From: Paracyclopina nana
Lineage: Eukaryota > Arthropoda > Copepoda > Cyclopoida > Cyclopettidae
Reading direction: 5' to 3'
Length of the DNA: 64,000 nt
Assembly: GCA_019096065.1 (NCBI GenBank)
Contig: JAGUCH010000006.1
Coordinates: 5,290,001 to 5,354,000 of the forward strand
This document shows, one piece after another, positions 44,977 through 57,601 of this stretch. Below the pieces are notes generated by a model. It was not told where the DNA came from, made no database searches, and saw nothing but the letters and a program-made list of their open reading frames with translations. Both the position numbers and the translations under genes were made by a program. Each line of letters begins with the position of its first letter. Positions within the stretch are counted from its first letter, which is position 1.

Positions 44977-45824
44977 TTTACTCTGCTGTTAAGAGAAGGG
45001 AAAACGGGCGCGCCAAGCCAGCTTTGTTTACATTTTCAGAAAATTCGTCAAATCGTAACGGTTTATCGCAATTTTGCTTTGAATCACTACAAATTGACGA
45101 GAAAACTAAGTTTATTTACTTTCACTTTCTCTTCAAAATTATTTCGGTGAGTTTTGATTATTTGAATTCCTTCTCGGCTTCTGAGGCCCGAAACACGCGC
45201 AAAAAATCAAATTCGGCGCTTTTGTTATGCGAGCTATTTTGGGACACGGTGCTTTTTCAGCATTTCTAGGTGACCTGAAACGAAGCATTTTCGTTTTTAC
45301 GTAATGATCTGACTGTCTTACGATAGATGCTTCGTCTGTTTTTGCAAAAATGCAAAGCAAAAAGGTGATTTATGTAGGTTTGAGAGGTTGCGTCTCCATA
45401 ATTTCAATGTTGCGTTTTAAAAAGTCCACATTACCGCTAATAACCAAAATTACCAAATATCACACTTTTCAAAATTCCATAATAAACCATTTAGAGTTGC
45501 TGATTTGCTCTCATTTTTAATTGCTGGCTGAATGGCAAAACTGTTGCTTTTTACCCTTTTGCAATATTTTGAAGTGTGCAATTAGTGCAGTGTAAAGAAC
45601 TCCATCGATGGAGTTCTTTAGTGCAGTGCGTTGCGTTTTGGTGCAGTTTTTAGTTGCGCCCTAATTACGCAACTTATGCCTTTCTGAACTATCAATTATG
45701 CGTTCATTTTTTTGTGAGACTAATTTATTTTCGATAAGGACATAAAAACAAGTTAATTTCCTGTGTGATAGTGGTGTTACTTGAGGCCACCGATTAGTAT
45801 GGCTAAATTCTTGGAAACGACATC
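44977..45824. other. Divergent region between USP15-like and innexin genes
   Basis: Shared promoter region. It includes a GCGCGCC-containing patch just upstream of the USP start and a 28-bp perfect palindrome (45593-45620). Confidence 0.55.
45593..45620. repeat. 28-bp perfect palindrome
   Basis: Half-site TAAAGAACTCCATC followed by its exact reverse complement, with no spacer. The core is ATCGAT. GTGCAGTG occurs just before it and again just after it. Confidence 0.85.
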
Positions 45825-47470
45825 ATGATTTTTTCACTTTGTTTAAGTATTTATGGGCTCATCAAAAGTTTCCCATCTGAAGGGGCTAAAATTGATGATT
45901 ACCCGTTCAGATTGTTTTACGTTTTCACCACTGGAGTTTTATTTTTCTGCACCTCTCTCTTGGGTTTGCAAGATGCTTTTGGTATTATAAGGCACGACCT
46001 TTTCACTTTAATTCTCAATAGCATTTTGTTAAAATAGGTAAAAACATTATTTGTTACTCGTTGGAAGGCTTTGGAAATGCATTGGATCAATATTGCTGGG
46101 TAAGTGGTACCAAGCCTCGCCATTTCGACTGTAAAGCTGCGTAAGATATTAATTAGTAGTTAATATGCCAAACAAAGCACATTTTTAAAAATTAAGTGAT
46201 CCAACTGTGAAAGAGTTTTACAAGGACAAGGGATGTTACTGCCATGATTCCCATTGGGTCCACTCCTATGATCAATCTTCTTGCGAAGACAACCTTGTTC
46301 ATGGATATTATCAGTGGGTTCCGTACATGCTATTTTTGCAGGTTTTATATATAAGATAAATATATAATAATGTCATATCATAATATTCAGTAATTTTTGA
46401 AGGGATGCTTATTTTTCTTGCCTCGAGTTTTCTGGACTTCCAATGAAGAGGGCAAAATGGAGGGGATTTCCAAAGGAGTGCTGGCTGGAATGAAACCAGA
46501 TGAAAACTATGAAACCAGGGTATCCAATGTGGCTAAAAATGTGTCCAAGTACATAAGAATGAAAGAAGCCGGACATTACAAATATGGCATGAGTTACTTG
46601 ATTGCTCAGGTGAAAGCCTCTTTGCAAAAAGATCCATTTCCGAAAGCAAGATTTACAATTATAGGGATTAAACCTCGGAATTGTAGTTTTGGTCATTTGG
46701 CTGACTAACATGTTTTTGGATGGAGAATTCTTCTTGCTTGGCATCAAATGGATCACAGCATTGACAGATAACACCAAAGTAGGTAATTTCAAAAATGCAC
46801 TTTTTACTTTGATGAAAATTCAGTTTCATAGGCGAGCTCCATGGTACTAGAGTCGATTTTTCCTAGAACCACAAGCTGCAGTTTTTTTAGAGCTGGAAGT
46901 GATGGAACCCAAGGAAATACAGAGCATCTCTGTGTGCTGGCACCAAATGCTCTGTCGGAGAAAATCTTCATTTTCCTGTGGTTTTGGTATGGCCTTTTGG
47001 CCGTCATTGCTTGCTTCAATTTCATCCTCATAATAGCCATGGCATTGAGGTCATCTTTCATAAGAAAAATGTACCTTGCTAGAGCAGTGTGGACTGGAAA
47101 AGTAAGTCAAATTACCTCATCTAAAAACTATTATATTTCACCAAGAAGTTTTTATATGAAGGTAAGATTTGATTTCCGGCAAAACGAGGAATGGGACAAG
47201 AAGCTGGGAAGCATGGAATTTGGCCAATTCCTTTTCCTGTATCTTCTTGGAAGGAACGTGGACTACAACGTATACAAGAAAGTTCTATTAGATGTGATGG
47301 AATCGGGGAAAAGGGTTCTCGAGCTTGGCCTGGAATTGGGGCAAATCGATGCCACTTCTTCTTCGGGCTTGGAAACATTGAAATTGCCAACTTGCCCCAA
47401 ATTGCCAGTCTATACAGACGTTGATGGGACCGAAGAAGAGATCAACAGCCAGAAAAAGGAATGCGAATAA
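45825..47470 (+). CDS. Innexin (gap-junction channel subunit), possibly damaged at one junction
   Basis: Four-pass membrane protein of invertebrate gap junctions. Exons read: 45825-45981, 46038-46099, about 46197-46341, 46403-46609, 46665-46778, 46832-47101, 47162-47470, about 420 residues. The N-terminal part with IDDYPFRLFYVFTTG and LGLQDAFGKNIIC, then ALDQYCW, matches the innexin start and first extracellular loop. GYYQWVPYMLFLQ is the innexin signature at helix two. MFLDGEFFLLG is helix three, and EKIFIFLWFWYGLLAVIACF helix four. The C-terminal tail is acidic. The STFT-type segment normally after YCW is missing. Exon 2 ends in phase 0, but the only acceptor before exon 3 would need two carried bases, so this junction does not close. 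It may be a divergent gene with unusual splicing, a sequence error or a decaying copy. Confidence 0.8.
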
Positions 47471-47471
47471 A
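47466..47471 (+). promoter_or_regulatory. Poly(A) signal overlapping the innexin stop codon
   Basis: AATAAA shares its bases with the TAA stop (47468-47470). If used, the 3'-UTR would be only 10-30 bases. Confidence 0.4.
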
Positions 47472-47495
47472 TATTACTATTAGACAACAGAACTA

Positions 47496-47501
47496 TTTAT
47501 T
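47496..47501 (-). promoter_or_regulatory. Poly(A) signal of the PHD-finger gene
   Basis: AATAAA on the minus strand, about 245 bases after the stop at 47746 and only about 30 bases from the innexin stop, so the two 3' ends are nearly adjacent. Confidence 0.45.
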
Positions 47502-47745
47502 TTCAAAACACTTGCAAACCGTTTTGAAAAATATAATCTTACAACTCATCAATTTGGATGAGGATTCAAGATTTTTTCAGATGGGAGAGGCATCATCAAC
47601 AGCAGCAAAGTAGCTTACAAATTGTTTTGTAATACAGAAAGAAAAAAGATTTCAGCGTAGTTGTGGGACAGAGTGAAAGATCACAAATCTTTGGGCACAA
47701 ACTTATGATGAAAAAATGAAGGGAAAGGGAGACAGAGAGAGAGAG

Positions 47746-48979
47746 CTAACTTTTGGGTTGCTCAATAGTTTTGCTTGGAACCGTTTGAAAGTCGTGGCCG
47801 CCCTTTTTCCTCGCCACTTTTGTACTTTTTCGCTTGCGACTACCGGAAACCGGGGCAGCGTTTGCCTCTTCGTTGGAGGAATTGCCTTTTCCATGATTAT
47901 CAGACTTGAACTCTGGATTCTTTTTGCACTTCGCACAATGCCACGTCTCTGGGATGTTTGTGCGCCTTAGGCCTGCACATTTCAAATGCACCCAAGTCAA
48001 GCATTTTGAGCACTCCACCATGGGTCGACCAGCAAAGGGTTTACCACAGTAGCAAGTCACCTAAGAACATTTCATGAATAAAGTAAACATGAATCTTAAG
48101 AAATGGGCGAGAGCATTACCGAGTCCAGACCCTCATCGTCATTGATAAAGCCATCTTTGTCATCTTCGTCATCAGTCGACATATTGGGACTAGGCTGAGC
48201 CTCATCATTGTGGGAGTTGTACAAAGTCTCGACCTCTTCTTTGGATAAAGGCCAACTTTCGTTGCTACTTCCAGTTGAGCCCAACGGAGAACTGCTATGG
48301 CGTATCCTCAAATCCTAGAAGCAATCATATTATTCAAGAGCTAAATCCAGACACAGAGTTGACCTTCATAATCCAAGGCCTTTTGCCTGCATGAACTTCA
48401 AAATTAAGCCTTACTTCGTTTTAAATTACGAAAACTTGGACCGGTTAAGTTAATTAGACTCAAAATAAGGGACGTTTCGATAAAGGCTAAAAACAAGCTA
48501 ACATTTCAATTGAGCCTCGGTGCTTGGCGTGGCTTCAGAATAAATGCCAAGCGTGGCCTTGCCACAACTTTACGCCAAGTCTACCTCGGCCAAGTCTCGA
48601 ATGTTAGCCCACCAAAGGCTCGATTTCGAGGCCAGTGACAGAGCTTGGAAACGTAGAATTTTACCTGAGTTCGAATTTGATCGTAATTTTCGTAATCCAA
48701 GATTGTTTTGCAAAAAGAGAGAAAGTCTTCGGCCGTTCGACGACGTCGTTTCGCAGACAAATCCTGAAAAAATAATAAATGTAAACATTGAAGCAAAATT
48801 TGGGAAAATGCGATACTCACGTTTGCCTTGCGTTTCCTCTTCATATTTGGGTAAGATTCTGATTGACTCCGATGAAGTCCAAATTTGTGTGGAGCTGCCA
48901 TTTTGAAGAAAGACAATTTAGGATTATTTTGAATTAATGACCGTATACCGAGATACTTACGCTTAAACAAATCCGCCAT
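47746..48979 (-). CDS. PHD-finger protein of the PHF13/PHF23 type
   Basis: Small nuclear protein; the PHF13/PHF23 PHD finger reads H3K4 methylation and links to chromatin compaction and transcription. Exons: 48979-48961, 48894-48821, 48763-48665, 48314-48120, 48060-47746, all in frame, giving 233 residues (human PHF13 has 300). Near residue 35 is the family-specific block [18 protein letters not shown]. An acidic linker ([15 protein letters not shown]) is followed by the PHD finger with zinc ligands in [24 protein letters not shown] and WHCAKC. The C-terminus is basic ([14 protein letters not shown]). Introns one and two (66 and 57 bp) are both in frame and free of stops, so an unspliced transcript could encode a longer N-terminal part. 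The N-terminal 31 residues rest on splice inference. PHF13 and PHF23 cannot be separated here. Confidence 0.88.
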
Positions 48980-49858
48980 GATTTTTTTTAATTTTTACCA
49001 AATGTCAAGCGATGCAAAGAGCTGACAAAGAAAAACTGAAAAATTGACTCACAATTTTAACGTTCTTTCACATTTCAGCTCGAATGAAAGTCTGAATGCG
49101 GAATCGACAGAAACCTCGCATATCCTTCAAATTGCGGAAGAAATCTTTCATTTCTTGATTTCTGGGAAATCCTTGCCGATTAAAAAGCACAAAAAATTGT
49201 CGGTTAGCTGGAAGCTTTCAATAAGATAATATTATCTACCAATCTTTTTTCGAAAACAAGGATATTTAAAGTTTTTTTGTGCCTCAAGTTTCGTGACTCG
49301 TTTCAAGCATGTTGTTTTGTTATGCGTCCGATCTTTTTATTTGTGAAAGAAGGAAAAGAACGAATCTCGGGAAATGATGGAGCGAGCTAGCTTTTCTAAG
49401 GTAATTACGACAACAATTTCGGGAGTGAGTAATCTTCATGTCAATATTAATGCACCTTACTTGCTTATTTTGAATGTGAATGAATTATTAAACAAGAAAA
49501 TACTTTTCAATACGCCTTTAAGCTATTCTCTTTTGATTTATTTTCGACAGATTGGAAGTGGCTTGACTTGATATGTGGCAAATTAGACCAATAACACCGC
49601 AAGGCTTTTAGCCTCGAACCCAAATCAACTCAAGGACAAAGTAAATCTAAAATTAAACTTTTGACGGATTGGCAGAAGGCCTTTATAATTGGGTAAGCAT
49701 TAATGAATCTAACTCGTCCATTAGTAACTTTGACCTTGCTACCAAAGAGGCCAAATTACTTTTGTTTACAAAGTGCCATGTACATTTTGAAATCCGCGGG
49801 AAATTCAAACTCTCTCAATTTTACTGTTATTGATGTTAGCATCAGGTTTTATGCTATT
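48980..49858. other. Region between the PHD-finger and Kelch-type genes
   Basis: Contains the PHD-finger gene promoter and the Kelch-type gene 3'-UTR. Two short plus-strand frames (49044-49229 and 49374-49571) lack motif or splice support. Confidence 0.5.
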
Positions 49859-51212
49859 TTAACATTGAAATAAATCTCCTGATACTTTAAACAGTAGCAG
49901 GTCAGTGTGAAATCCACTTTGTAGCAATTGCTCTTCTGAAGTGATCTTTTTGGACAGCTCCTTCCAAGAACAACCTTCTTTGACACAATCCAACTTGTGA
50001 ACAATCCCTTGGTCATTTGGTAAGTAAACTGATCCTCCATGGGAAACTATCATTTTGTGGGAAATGTCATAAGGTAGCTTTGGCCCTGTAGAAAATCTGT
50101 TTCAATATATCTTGTATTTAATTATTTTGGTGAAACTATAACCTGGCAGCCATGTTGGAGGTGTTCCACTCAAATCCAGAACTTCAGTTGTGCTCAAACC
50201 ATTGCCATTCCAACCTCCACTGACAATTAAATGTGCCTTTTCATCAGCTGAAAGAACTCCACAAGCATGGAAGCTCCTCTCTTGAATGAGTTCTGGACCT
50301 GGACTGAACGCTTGGCTCCTCCAGTCATAATAGTAAGTTTCCCTTCTGGAGGTCTCCTTGTAGTCCAGGCCTCCAATGAACATGGCTGTGGTCTGGTTGA
50401 TCCATAAGAAGCAATGCTCGGTTACTTCCATTGGTACTTTTGGCCCATCTCTCACAACCTGGGTTTCAATGTCAATGAGCTCTGATAATTGGTTGCCCCC
50501 TCCTGTTATCATAATTGTGCCATTGTACTCAATGGCTGCAGCACCCACTCTAGAATCGGATATTTTTGCCAGTTCAGCCCACTGTGTATCACGAGGTCTC
50601 CAAGTGAAGCACTGTGATGTGTCAGCGCACACTGTTAACTTAGATGCTGAAGGAGACCAAGCTCCACTGGGTAAAACTGATTGCACTGGGAAATCAGGCA
50701 AATCTTGACACCATTGAAAATCATCCAGTCTTACAATTCTTCCTTTTCTTGTAGCCAAGCTTAAAACTATCACAAACTCTGAAATATTTAATGTTATTAT
50801 AGAGTTAAAAAGCTAATACTTTTCGGTTACCTTGTGTGGATGTTGCTTTACTAGCCAGCATTTTGGCGCACTTGCTGTAAATGGAATTGCAAGCAGCCTT
50901 GTTTTTTGGCCAGAAGCCTGGCAAATCAGTGCAAGCATAGAACATGAAGATGCAGTCATCTGTCATGAAGAATGATTGATTCATTGGCATAAAATATCGG
51001 AAAATGAAGGAGCTTACATAGATTATGTGGAGGATAGTTGGCAAAATCGGCTGGCCATCCTGATTCTACACAGGGTTGAACTAGAAGAGGGAAAAAGAAA
51101 AATCACCTCAAGTCAGGCTGAATCTGATTAGCCACTCACGATTTTGGAGAATTAAAGCCGTGGTCAATGTGGAGACCAGCATGGTACTGTTCAACCACTT
51201 TACCCATTTCAT
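49859..51212 (-). CDS. Secreted Cys-containing Kelch-type beta-propeller protein
   Basis: Predicted extracellular protein of unknown function. Exons: 51212-51140, 51080-51018, 50959-50831, 50778-50143, 50085-49859, all in frame, giving 375 residues. The start was chosen because this frame gives a classic signal peptide: a basic N-terminus MKWVKW followed by a hydrophobic run ending near residue 24. A longer overlapping frame starting at 51366 does not join the next exon in frame. After the signal comes a small Cys-rich module (about 27-88). Kelch-like blades follow: AAAIEYNGTIMITGGG, TTAMFIGGLD, HACGV and HLIVSGGWNGNGLSTTEVLDL. No BTB or BACK domain is present, so it is not an ordinary ubiquitin-ligase Kelch adaptor. 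The partner is unknown. Confidence 0.8.
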
Positions 51213-54200
51213 CCTTCTTATACCGTAATCCACGAAAATCAAGGGCAAGCCCCATAAGAACCAGTCTTGAGAAACTCTGAATTCTTAATTGGAGCAGAGA
51301 AAAAAACCAGTCATCCCAGAAATCTTGGATGAGTTGTGTGATAGCAATCTCCTTTGTTGCGCTCAATTATAATAAGAGATGATGATTGGCTTGGCGTGAT
51401 TCAAAATTAAAAGAGTTTCAGCCTGAGACAAGATAATTAGGACCTCAAAAATGGTGGTACTCTTTTGCCCCCAGTGTGGCCCCCAAAACGTGGGCCTTTC
51501 CATCAAAATCTTGGAAGAAGCGTGACGAAAGAAAATTGCAGCACAAAAGTTAAGCGGAAGATGATATAGTATTTTAAAGAATTAAATTTAGCCCTCCAAG
51601 AGCGACGCGATTTTTTAAATGCGCCACTCTTTGCTAACGGCTGCCGCTCTTTGTTTGCATAGGTATATGGATGACTTCCTTAACCAAAAAGAAGTAAAAT
51701 TGCCGGATGCACTTCTTAATTTTGATGACTTTGCACAACTACTTATTGCTTCACTGATGGTTGTTTCACTAATTAAGCCTCTGGAGATCGTCTAACATTA
51801 GCAGTAGACTTGCCCGCGCTTTCCATCTGGGCAGCCAACTTCAAAAGTGAACTTTATGACCCTTTGTGGCACGCTCCTTTACACATTTTAAAACATGGCA
51901 AAAATTGCCTCTTCCCATAGGGAAAATCTTGGAGTCTCACTAATCCAATTTTATGAGCCGATTGTCATCACATATCCGGTGGGGGAGAGATTAGCTTTGT
52001 ACAACTGTGAATTGTTCCGACTTTTTTATCAGCCCTCTTGATCTCTAAGGGATTTAAAAGCATATAGTAAAATTGTTTGCCGTGCATAGCCTTGAGCAGC
52101 TCCATTGGGGTCCTCCACATTTATTTATGGCCGAAATCATGCATCGATATTTACTGCTGCATTGTTTTCCCGAGGGCAAAAAGTGTTTCTCTTTCAATTG
52201 AAGTGCCCACTTTTATGCTAGGGCGGAGGGCAAATTATTATTATTGTCATTAGCCTTGACTTCATAAATCGATTGAAATCTTGACAATGCCTTTACCATG
52301 GATATTTTTCTCACAGTGCATTATTATCTAGGACACAATATAAAGCTGAATGCATCAGAAAGACAGATTGTGCACTTTTCATAATGGCATTACAGCTGTC
52401 TATTCCTTGACATGCTCTTACTTATTGTTGGATATTCCCGGATTATTTTGCAGGAAGTTGCCTGATTGAAGCAGTCAAGCAAGGATATATAGGCTGACAA
52501 ATCAGCTGTTATCCTTGTTTTCTTCCGTTAGAGCGACCGGTGCGCGCGTAGTGGCGCGGCACGACTCTGAGCGGAAAATCAAAACAAATATCAGGCGTTA
52601 CTTTGTCCTAATAAAATAAACGTTCAAATATTCATATTTGCATATCCTTGCAAGCGGCAATTTCACCCTGAAGATATCTGCTTCCTCTCTCTCTCTCTGC
52701 TGTGTCAAATTTGCTGAAGTTTGTGTTCTTTAAGGCCAACAACAACGTGTGTGGGATATTTGGTTTCACCACCTTCTTCCTCTATTCCTGCAATGATTCA
52801 GAGTGAACATCCCAATTTAGCAAGGTCCCTGGAGAGGATCCATTTTCACCATTGCACTTTCGGGTCTCCTCCCCTCTTTCTTTGACTTGTCTCCTCGAAT
52901 TATTAGCCATGTATCATTTTCCCTGAGGAGAGCAAAGCAGGCGCCCTTCGCCTAAACTTATTGGATCTTCCCCAGGGAATCAATACAAGTTCCCTGGTAC
53001 GCCAAATTGAGACGAATGAGCCTTCCCTGCTTGGATTTGCCTTGACTACAACAACAACTTGCAACTGGGAGAACTTTGCTCAAACTTAGAGACCCTCTCA
53101 CAATGTGGCCTTTATCGATCCCCATACCTTGAGGATCATCCCCTTGAAATTGGCAGCAGAATTCCCATAGCAAAAAATCTCTCCCATTCATTTTTTCTCC
53201 CTTATGGCTCTTCTCTCGCCTGCAGTTTGTCTGATAACAGCCTCCATTATCAAATTGGGCACGCCAACTTCTTCTTCTGCTTTGACCCATTTTTGAATAT
53301 TTTCTTTTAGCCATGAAAACGAGCTGCAGCTGGCTTTAATAGCGCACCTTTCAATGCTGCAATTTTTCGGTTAGAGGAAGCTGCTTCAGTTTGCCTCATT
53401 AGTCAACTAAAGCCTTGGCTTTTCTTGACTCACACCATATACAGCTTGCTGAAGCACCAGCCTGGGGGTCAATAGTTGGAAAAAACGCATACATTTTCCA
53501 AGAGTGTCAACGCTCTCGCGCGCCATGCTGACTTCCTTTCCCGGTTTTCGAACAAATGTTCGAATTAACGAGCAAAAAATGAAGATAGGGATCTCCCAAG
53601 CAATTGAGATGGTGCTAAACCACTGTGCTGTACTCAATAATCCACTGTGTGGGACTTGCCCGGGGAAATAATTGAAAAAAGCGATTAATAAGCGCAGCTT
53701 TGTTTTGATTCGAAGCAGCTGACGCGTGGGAGCGCGCTAGCAAGGCGTGACGCGCCACGACCCTTGCACTGGGGGCTATTTAGACTTTAAGGACGCTTTT
53801 GAGCTCAGCTCGGTGCACAGTGGCAATTTGGAAATATTATTATCATCTCGCCGCCTGCAAGAATAGTCTATCTGGGTTCTTCTTACTCACATCCCCTTTT
53901 GCTGTTCCACACTGCGGCAATTTCTCCCCTCTTTGTAGTATTACTTCTGGCTTTCAGCAATGATCAAAACTAGCGAGATCCCACAACGTTCTGTAACTAC
54001 TAAATATAGAGTTTCAAAATGTACCATCTTCTCTAATTGAACTTGACTTTTTTGTTAATTAAGCAAGCTGTATTTACACATGTTCCAGATCTCTCTCCTC
54101 GCGAGCTCACTTTATCCACGTGCAGAAAAAACGGATAATTTTCAGTACATTATAAGCGTGGAGTGGGGAAAATAAACACGGCACGGCAGATGCTTGACGT

Positions 54201-57200
54201 GTTTTGTGCCGGAGAAGCGGATACAATTACATCCTATTTTTTGGTGACTTCACACTGGTTACAAATTAGGAAAAAGTGGCTGAAGCTTCCTCTTCCAAAT
54301 GACGCTTTAACCTGCAATTTACCCCAAAGTGGAAGCCTATGGACTCACGTCATTTCCACTATTATATAAACGCCACTTTTATGCTTCATTAGGGGCAACA
54401 CTACAATAAATAAGAGTCTGTGAGATTGAATTTTTTGGGGGGTGTTTTCTGAAACAAGAAAAGCAATTTTATCGAGAAAATGTATCATCATTCCATTTTT
54501 CTACAGCGTCCCATTAACGCCCCAGCTTGAATGATGATGACAGGGGGATTTTGAGGCTAAAAACATCTCATAATGCAATGTTAGGATAGCAGAAGCTGCA
54601 GTGGCAATAGTGGCTTGATGACTTCCCAAAAATGGCCTGTTACCACCTGGCTTTGTTTGCTATCTGAAGTGGGTGAAAAAAAATGCTGTTTGAGCTCATC
54701 TTTGGTTTCATTAACAGTTTTCTGTAGGAAAAAAAATCAGGAGACAAAGCTGGATGAAATATAGCCTACTATTTACAGTGCACATTCAAAATTGTTGAGA
54801 GGTGAAATTACATGTTATTTCACACTAAAGGTGCTTCAATATGGCTTCAAAACCTTGCAATTACGGGATTTAAAGCGTCGCACTCGTAATTTCATGTCCA
54901 GGTAGTTTGCTGAGTACCCGATGCCAAAATTGATTTCAAATGATGGTTTTACGACTTTGGTCGTGCAACACAGGCAATGCTGGTGGATCCAGATTGGAAT
55001 TTTTATTGCCTTTTCGAATATTGAACAAAAGTTTTCCCTTTCAGAAAGTCCATTTTCTACAAAAGCCCGGTTTTTATGGCCTCCGTCGGATAAACGACGA
55101 TGATAAACTTTGAAAAAGCCCCATTTGAACTTGATGTCTCAGCAGCCAAGTTTCCCCTACTGCCTTTCTTTTTTAAAAGGGGAACCTGAAGAAAAACCGA
55201 GGCACAAAAATCAGCAAAATCAACTGTTTTTCCCTCAAAAGAAAGCTTCAAAGATCCTCTTCAAAATAAGCCACGTGTTTTGTTTTTGTTGTTGTTTTGT
55301 TGACCTGTATGCGGGCATGCCGCGCGCTCCTTTTCAAAAATAACAACCAAAATATAAATGCAGAAAGGCTGTAGCTTCACTTGCTTTTTTTCGGCTAGAG
55401 AGCCAGCCAAGCGAGATGAGAATTCAGGATTGAGATCGAGCCGAGTTTCCTGTTATTATGCAAGAGAATCTCGTCAAGATCTCAGCTCAGCCCTTCTGAT
55501 CACTAAGGACGAAGAGCAGCTGGTTTTCTGCAGCGAAAAGGCAGATTTCGAGGCTGATCTTCCCTGCGTGCAATTATGTTGCTATATCATGGCCATCCCT
55601 CATATTTGACGACAGCCCGTGTAATGAGGTAAGATTGAATGCACAATGCGGAAAGGAGATGCAGACATCAGTATTTTGAGAAATGCCCTAAAATGCATGC
55701 GATCCCCAAAAAGAAGAAAGTATTTTATTCCTCCCATTGTTTTATCGAGCGCATGATGCACGAAGAACTTAATGATGCATTCCAAGCAATTTTTTGGTTG
55801 ACTTTTTTAGGTCAGTCGTTCCCGCTGTGCAAGAATGCACCGGAATCTATTTCTTGACAATAAACCTGCTCTTGGCAGCATCAGCCAGCCTCCTCATGTA
55901 GCGTATGGGAGTAGTGTAATTTTGGCACGAATCTCATTTGAGTTTTTGCGCACTTGCGCAGCTTTATGGGCCAGTGTGCATACAAATCATGGAATTGGCT
56001 GCAGCTCACAACTTCATAGGAGTACGTTTTTGACTTGTCAATTTGCTAGTGATGAATGGGGCTCATTAGAAGGCGAGCACGACTTCTTCGCTCGGCTGAG
56101 AAGAAAAAGCCACCTTGATTGGATGAGAACAAAAAAAAACAGATTACCTCTATATTCATGATGATCATGTTATACATCTCAATTGTTAGCATGGCATGGC
56201 CTCATTTGGAAAACTCTCTGAGGACCTCTATGATAATGAGGAAGACATGCCAAGGATGCAATTAACATTTGGCAGTGATAAGACTTAATTTAATTAGCAT
56301 TCTGTTTTTAATCTCCTTTTTGTAAGGAGCCCTCAAGCATTTCAAAAGTAGTGCAATTAACTTGTTTCCACTTGAAAGCACCTGCTGCTGCTGCTGCAGC
56401 TTGGAAAAAAGTGCGGAAATTAATTTTTCTTTGTTTTCAGCTGACTTTCTCTGTTCCAGTTATGCTCCTTATTTGAACAGGCATTTTTTGGCAAATGTTA
56501 CCCAGTAATTTAGGGAGGCGTCCGCGCGATCAGCCCTGAAAATGACCAAAAAGCCACAGGATTTTTTTCTTATCCGAGCCAGTTTTAACAAGGAGCGGCA
56601 TTTTTTGAGTGCCTTTTTTGGCTCTGATAAACGTTGCAACAATATTCTCACCTTTTTTAAAAGCGAAGGCTCAGCAGTAGCCTTGTGATTTTGACTTTAG
56701 AAGAAATTGTGTCGTGACTCGTTTCAAAGCCGCGAGGACATTTTTCAGAGCTGACTTCAGGTGCATTATTTTCATGATTTGCAACACTCACGCCTGAACA
56801 GTATTTCTATCTTGGCAAATGAACGAATAATGGCCCTCTGCTTGGGTGGTGAAAATTCGAAATTCATTGAATAATTTAGCATGGCTTCTTTTTACCCCAT
56901 ACGACGCGAGCCAAGGTAATTGTGACACACAAGCAGACAGCTGCAGCTTATTTCATATGTCATTTTTTCCCTCCTTTTGTCATATATATTATTATTATTG
57001 TATTTCCTACAATTGTGCCACGAGGTAGAAAAAAAGAGCGGTGAAAGGCAACATTTTTCGAATTTCAAAATGTGTCATGATTATTATTTTCAAGCACGCG
57101 CGCGCTTCAATGTCAGCCTCGTAATTGACTTTTAATTAGAATCTGCTCATACGCGACAGGAAATTGAAGTTTGTTCAATTACGACCACGATGAAGCTAGG

Positions 57201-57601
57201 GGTGGAAAAATCAGCGAAAATTCAGCTATTTTATTTCATCAGAGAGCTGTGTGTGCAACCATCTGCTCATAAATCCCTTTTTTGGCACATACTTCGCCAA
57301 AACCAGTATGGCCATAAATTATTTACCATCCGAGCTAATAATGCTTTTGCAAAATCCAACCAAGCAGCTGTGCAAAAACTGAGGACATAACGCACCACAC
57401 TTTTGGCGATATTTTGCATGATAGTAGTAATGTAGTAATGGTAACAATTTATTTTTTTTGACTAGAAACTCGTAATACATGAGTGCATTTTGGAAAAAGC
57501 AGAAAACGTGGAATGATATCAATAATTGTGCGGCCCTCTTGAATTGTATCACAGAAAAAGGAGCCAATTTTCAGTACGTCATAGGGAGATCCTTCATTGG
57601 C
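51213..57601. other. Large non-coding region
   Basis: About 6.4 kb between the Kelch-type start and the PDZRN-like 3' end. Many short frames but none with a family motif or coherent splice sites. GC-richer patches lie at 52,520-52,570 and 53,700-53,770 (possible regulatory sites or exons of non-coding RNA), and a CT run at about 52,687-52,700. Confidence 0.5.
57448..57453 (-). promoter_or_regulatory. Poly(A) signal of the PDZRN-like gene
   Basis: AATAAA on the minus strand, about 150 bases after the stop at 57602. Confidence 0.55.

Noticed and set aside
51136-51366. Start of the Kelch-type gene at 51366 in another frame
   Set aside because: That frame runs to the same splice site but does not join exon 2 in frame. 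The frame starting at 51212 does, and it encodes a signal peptide.
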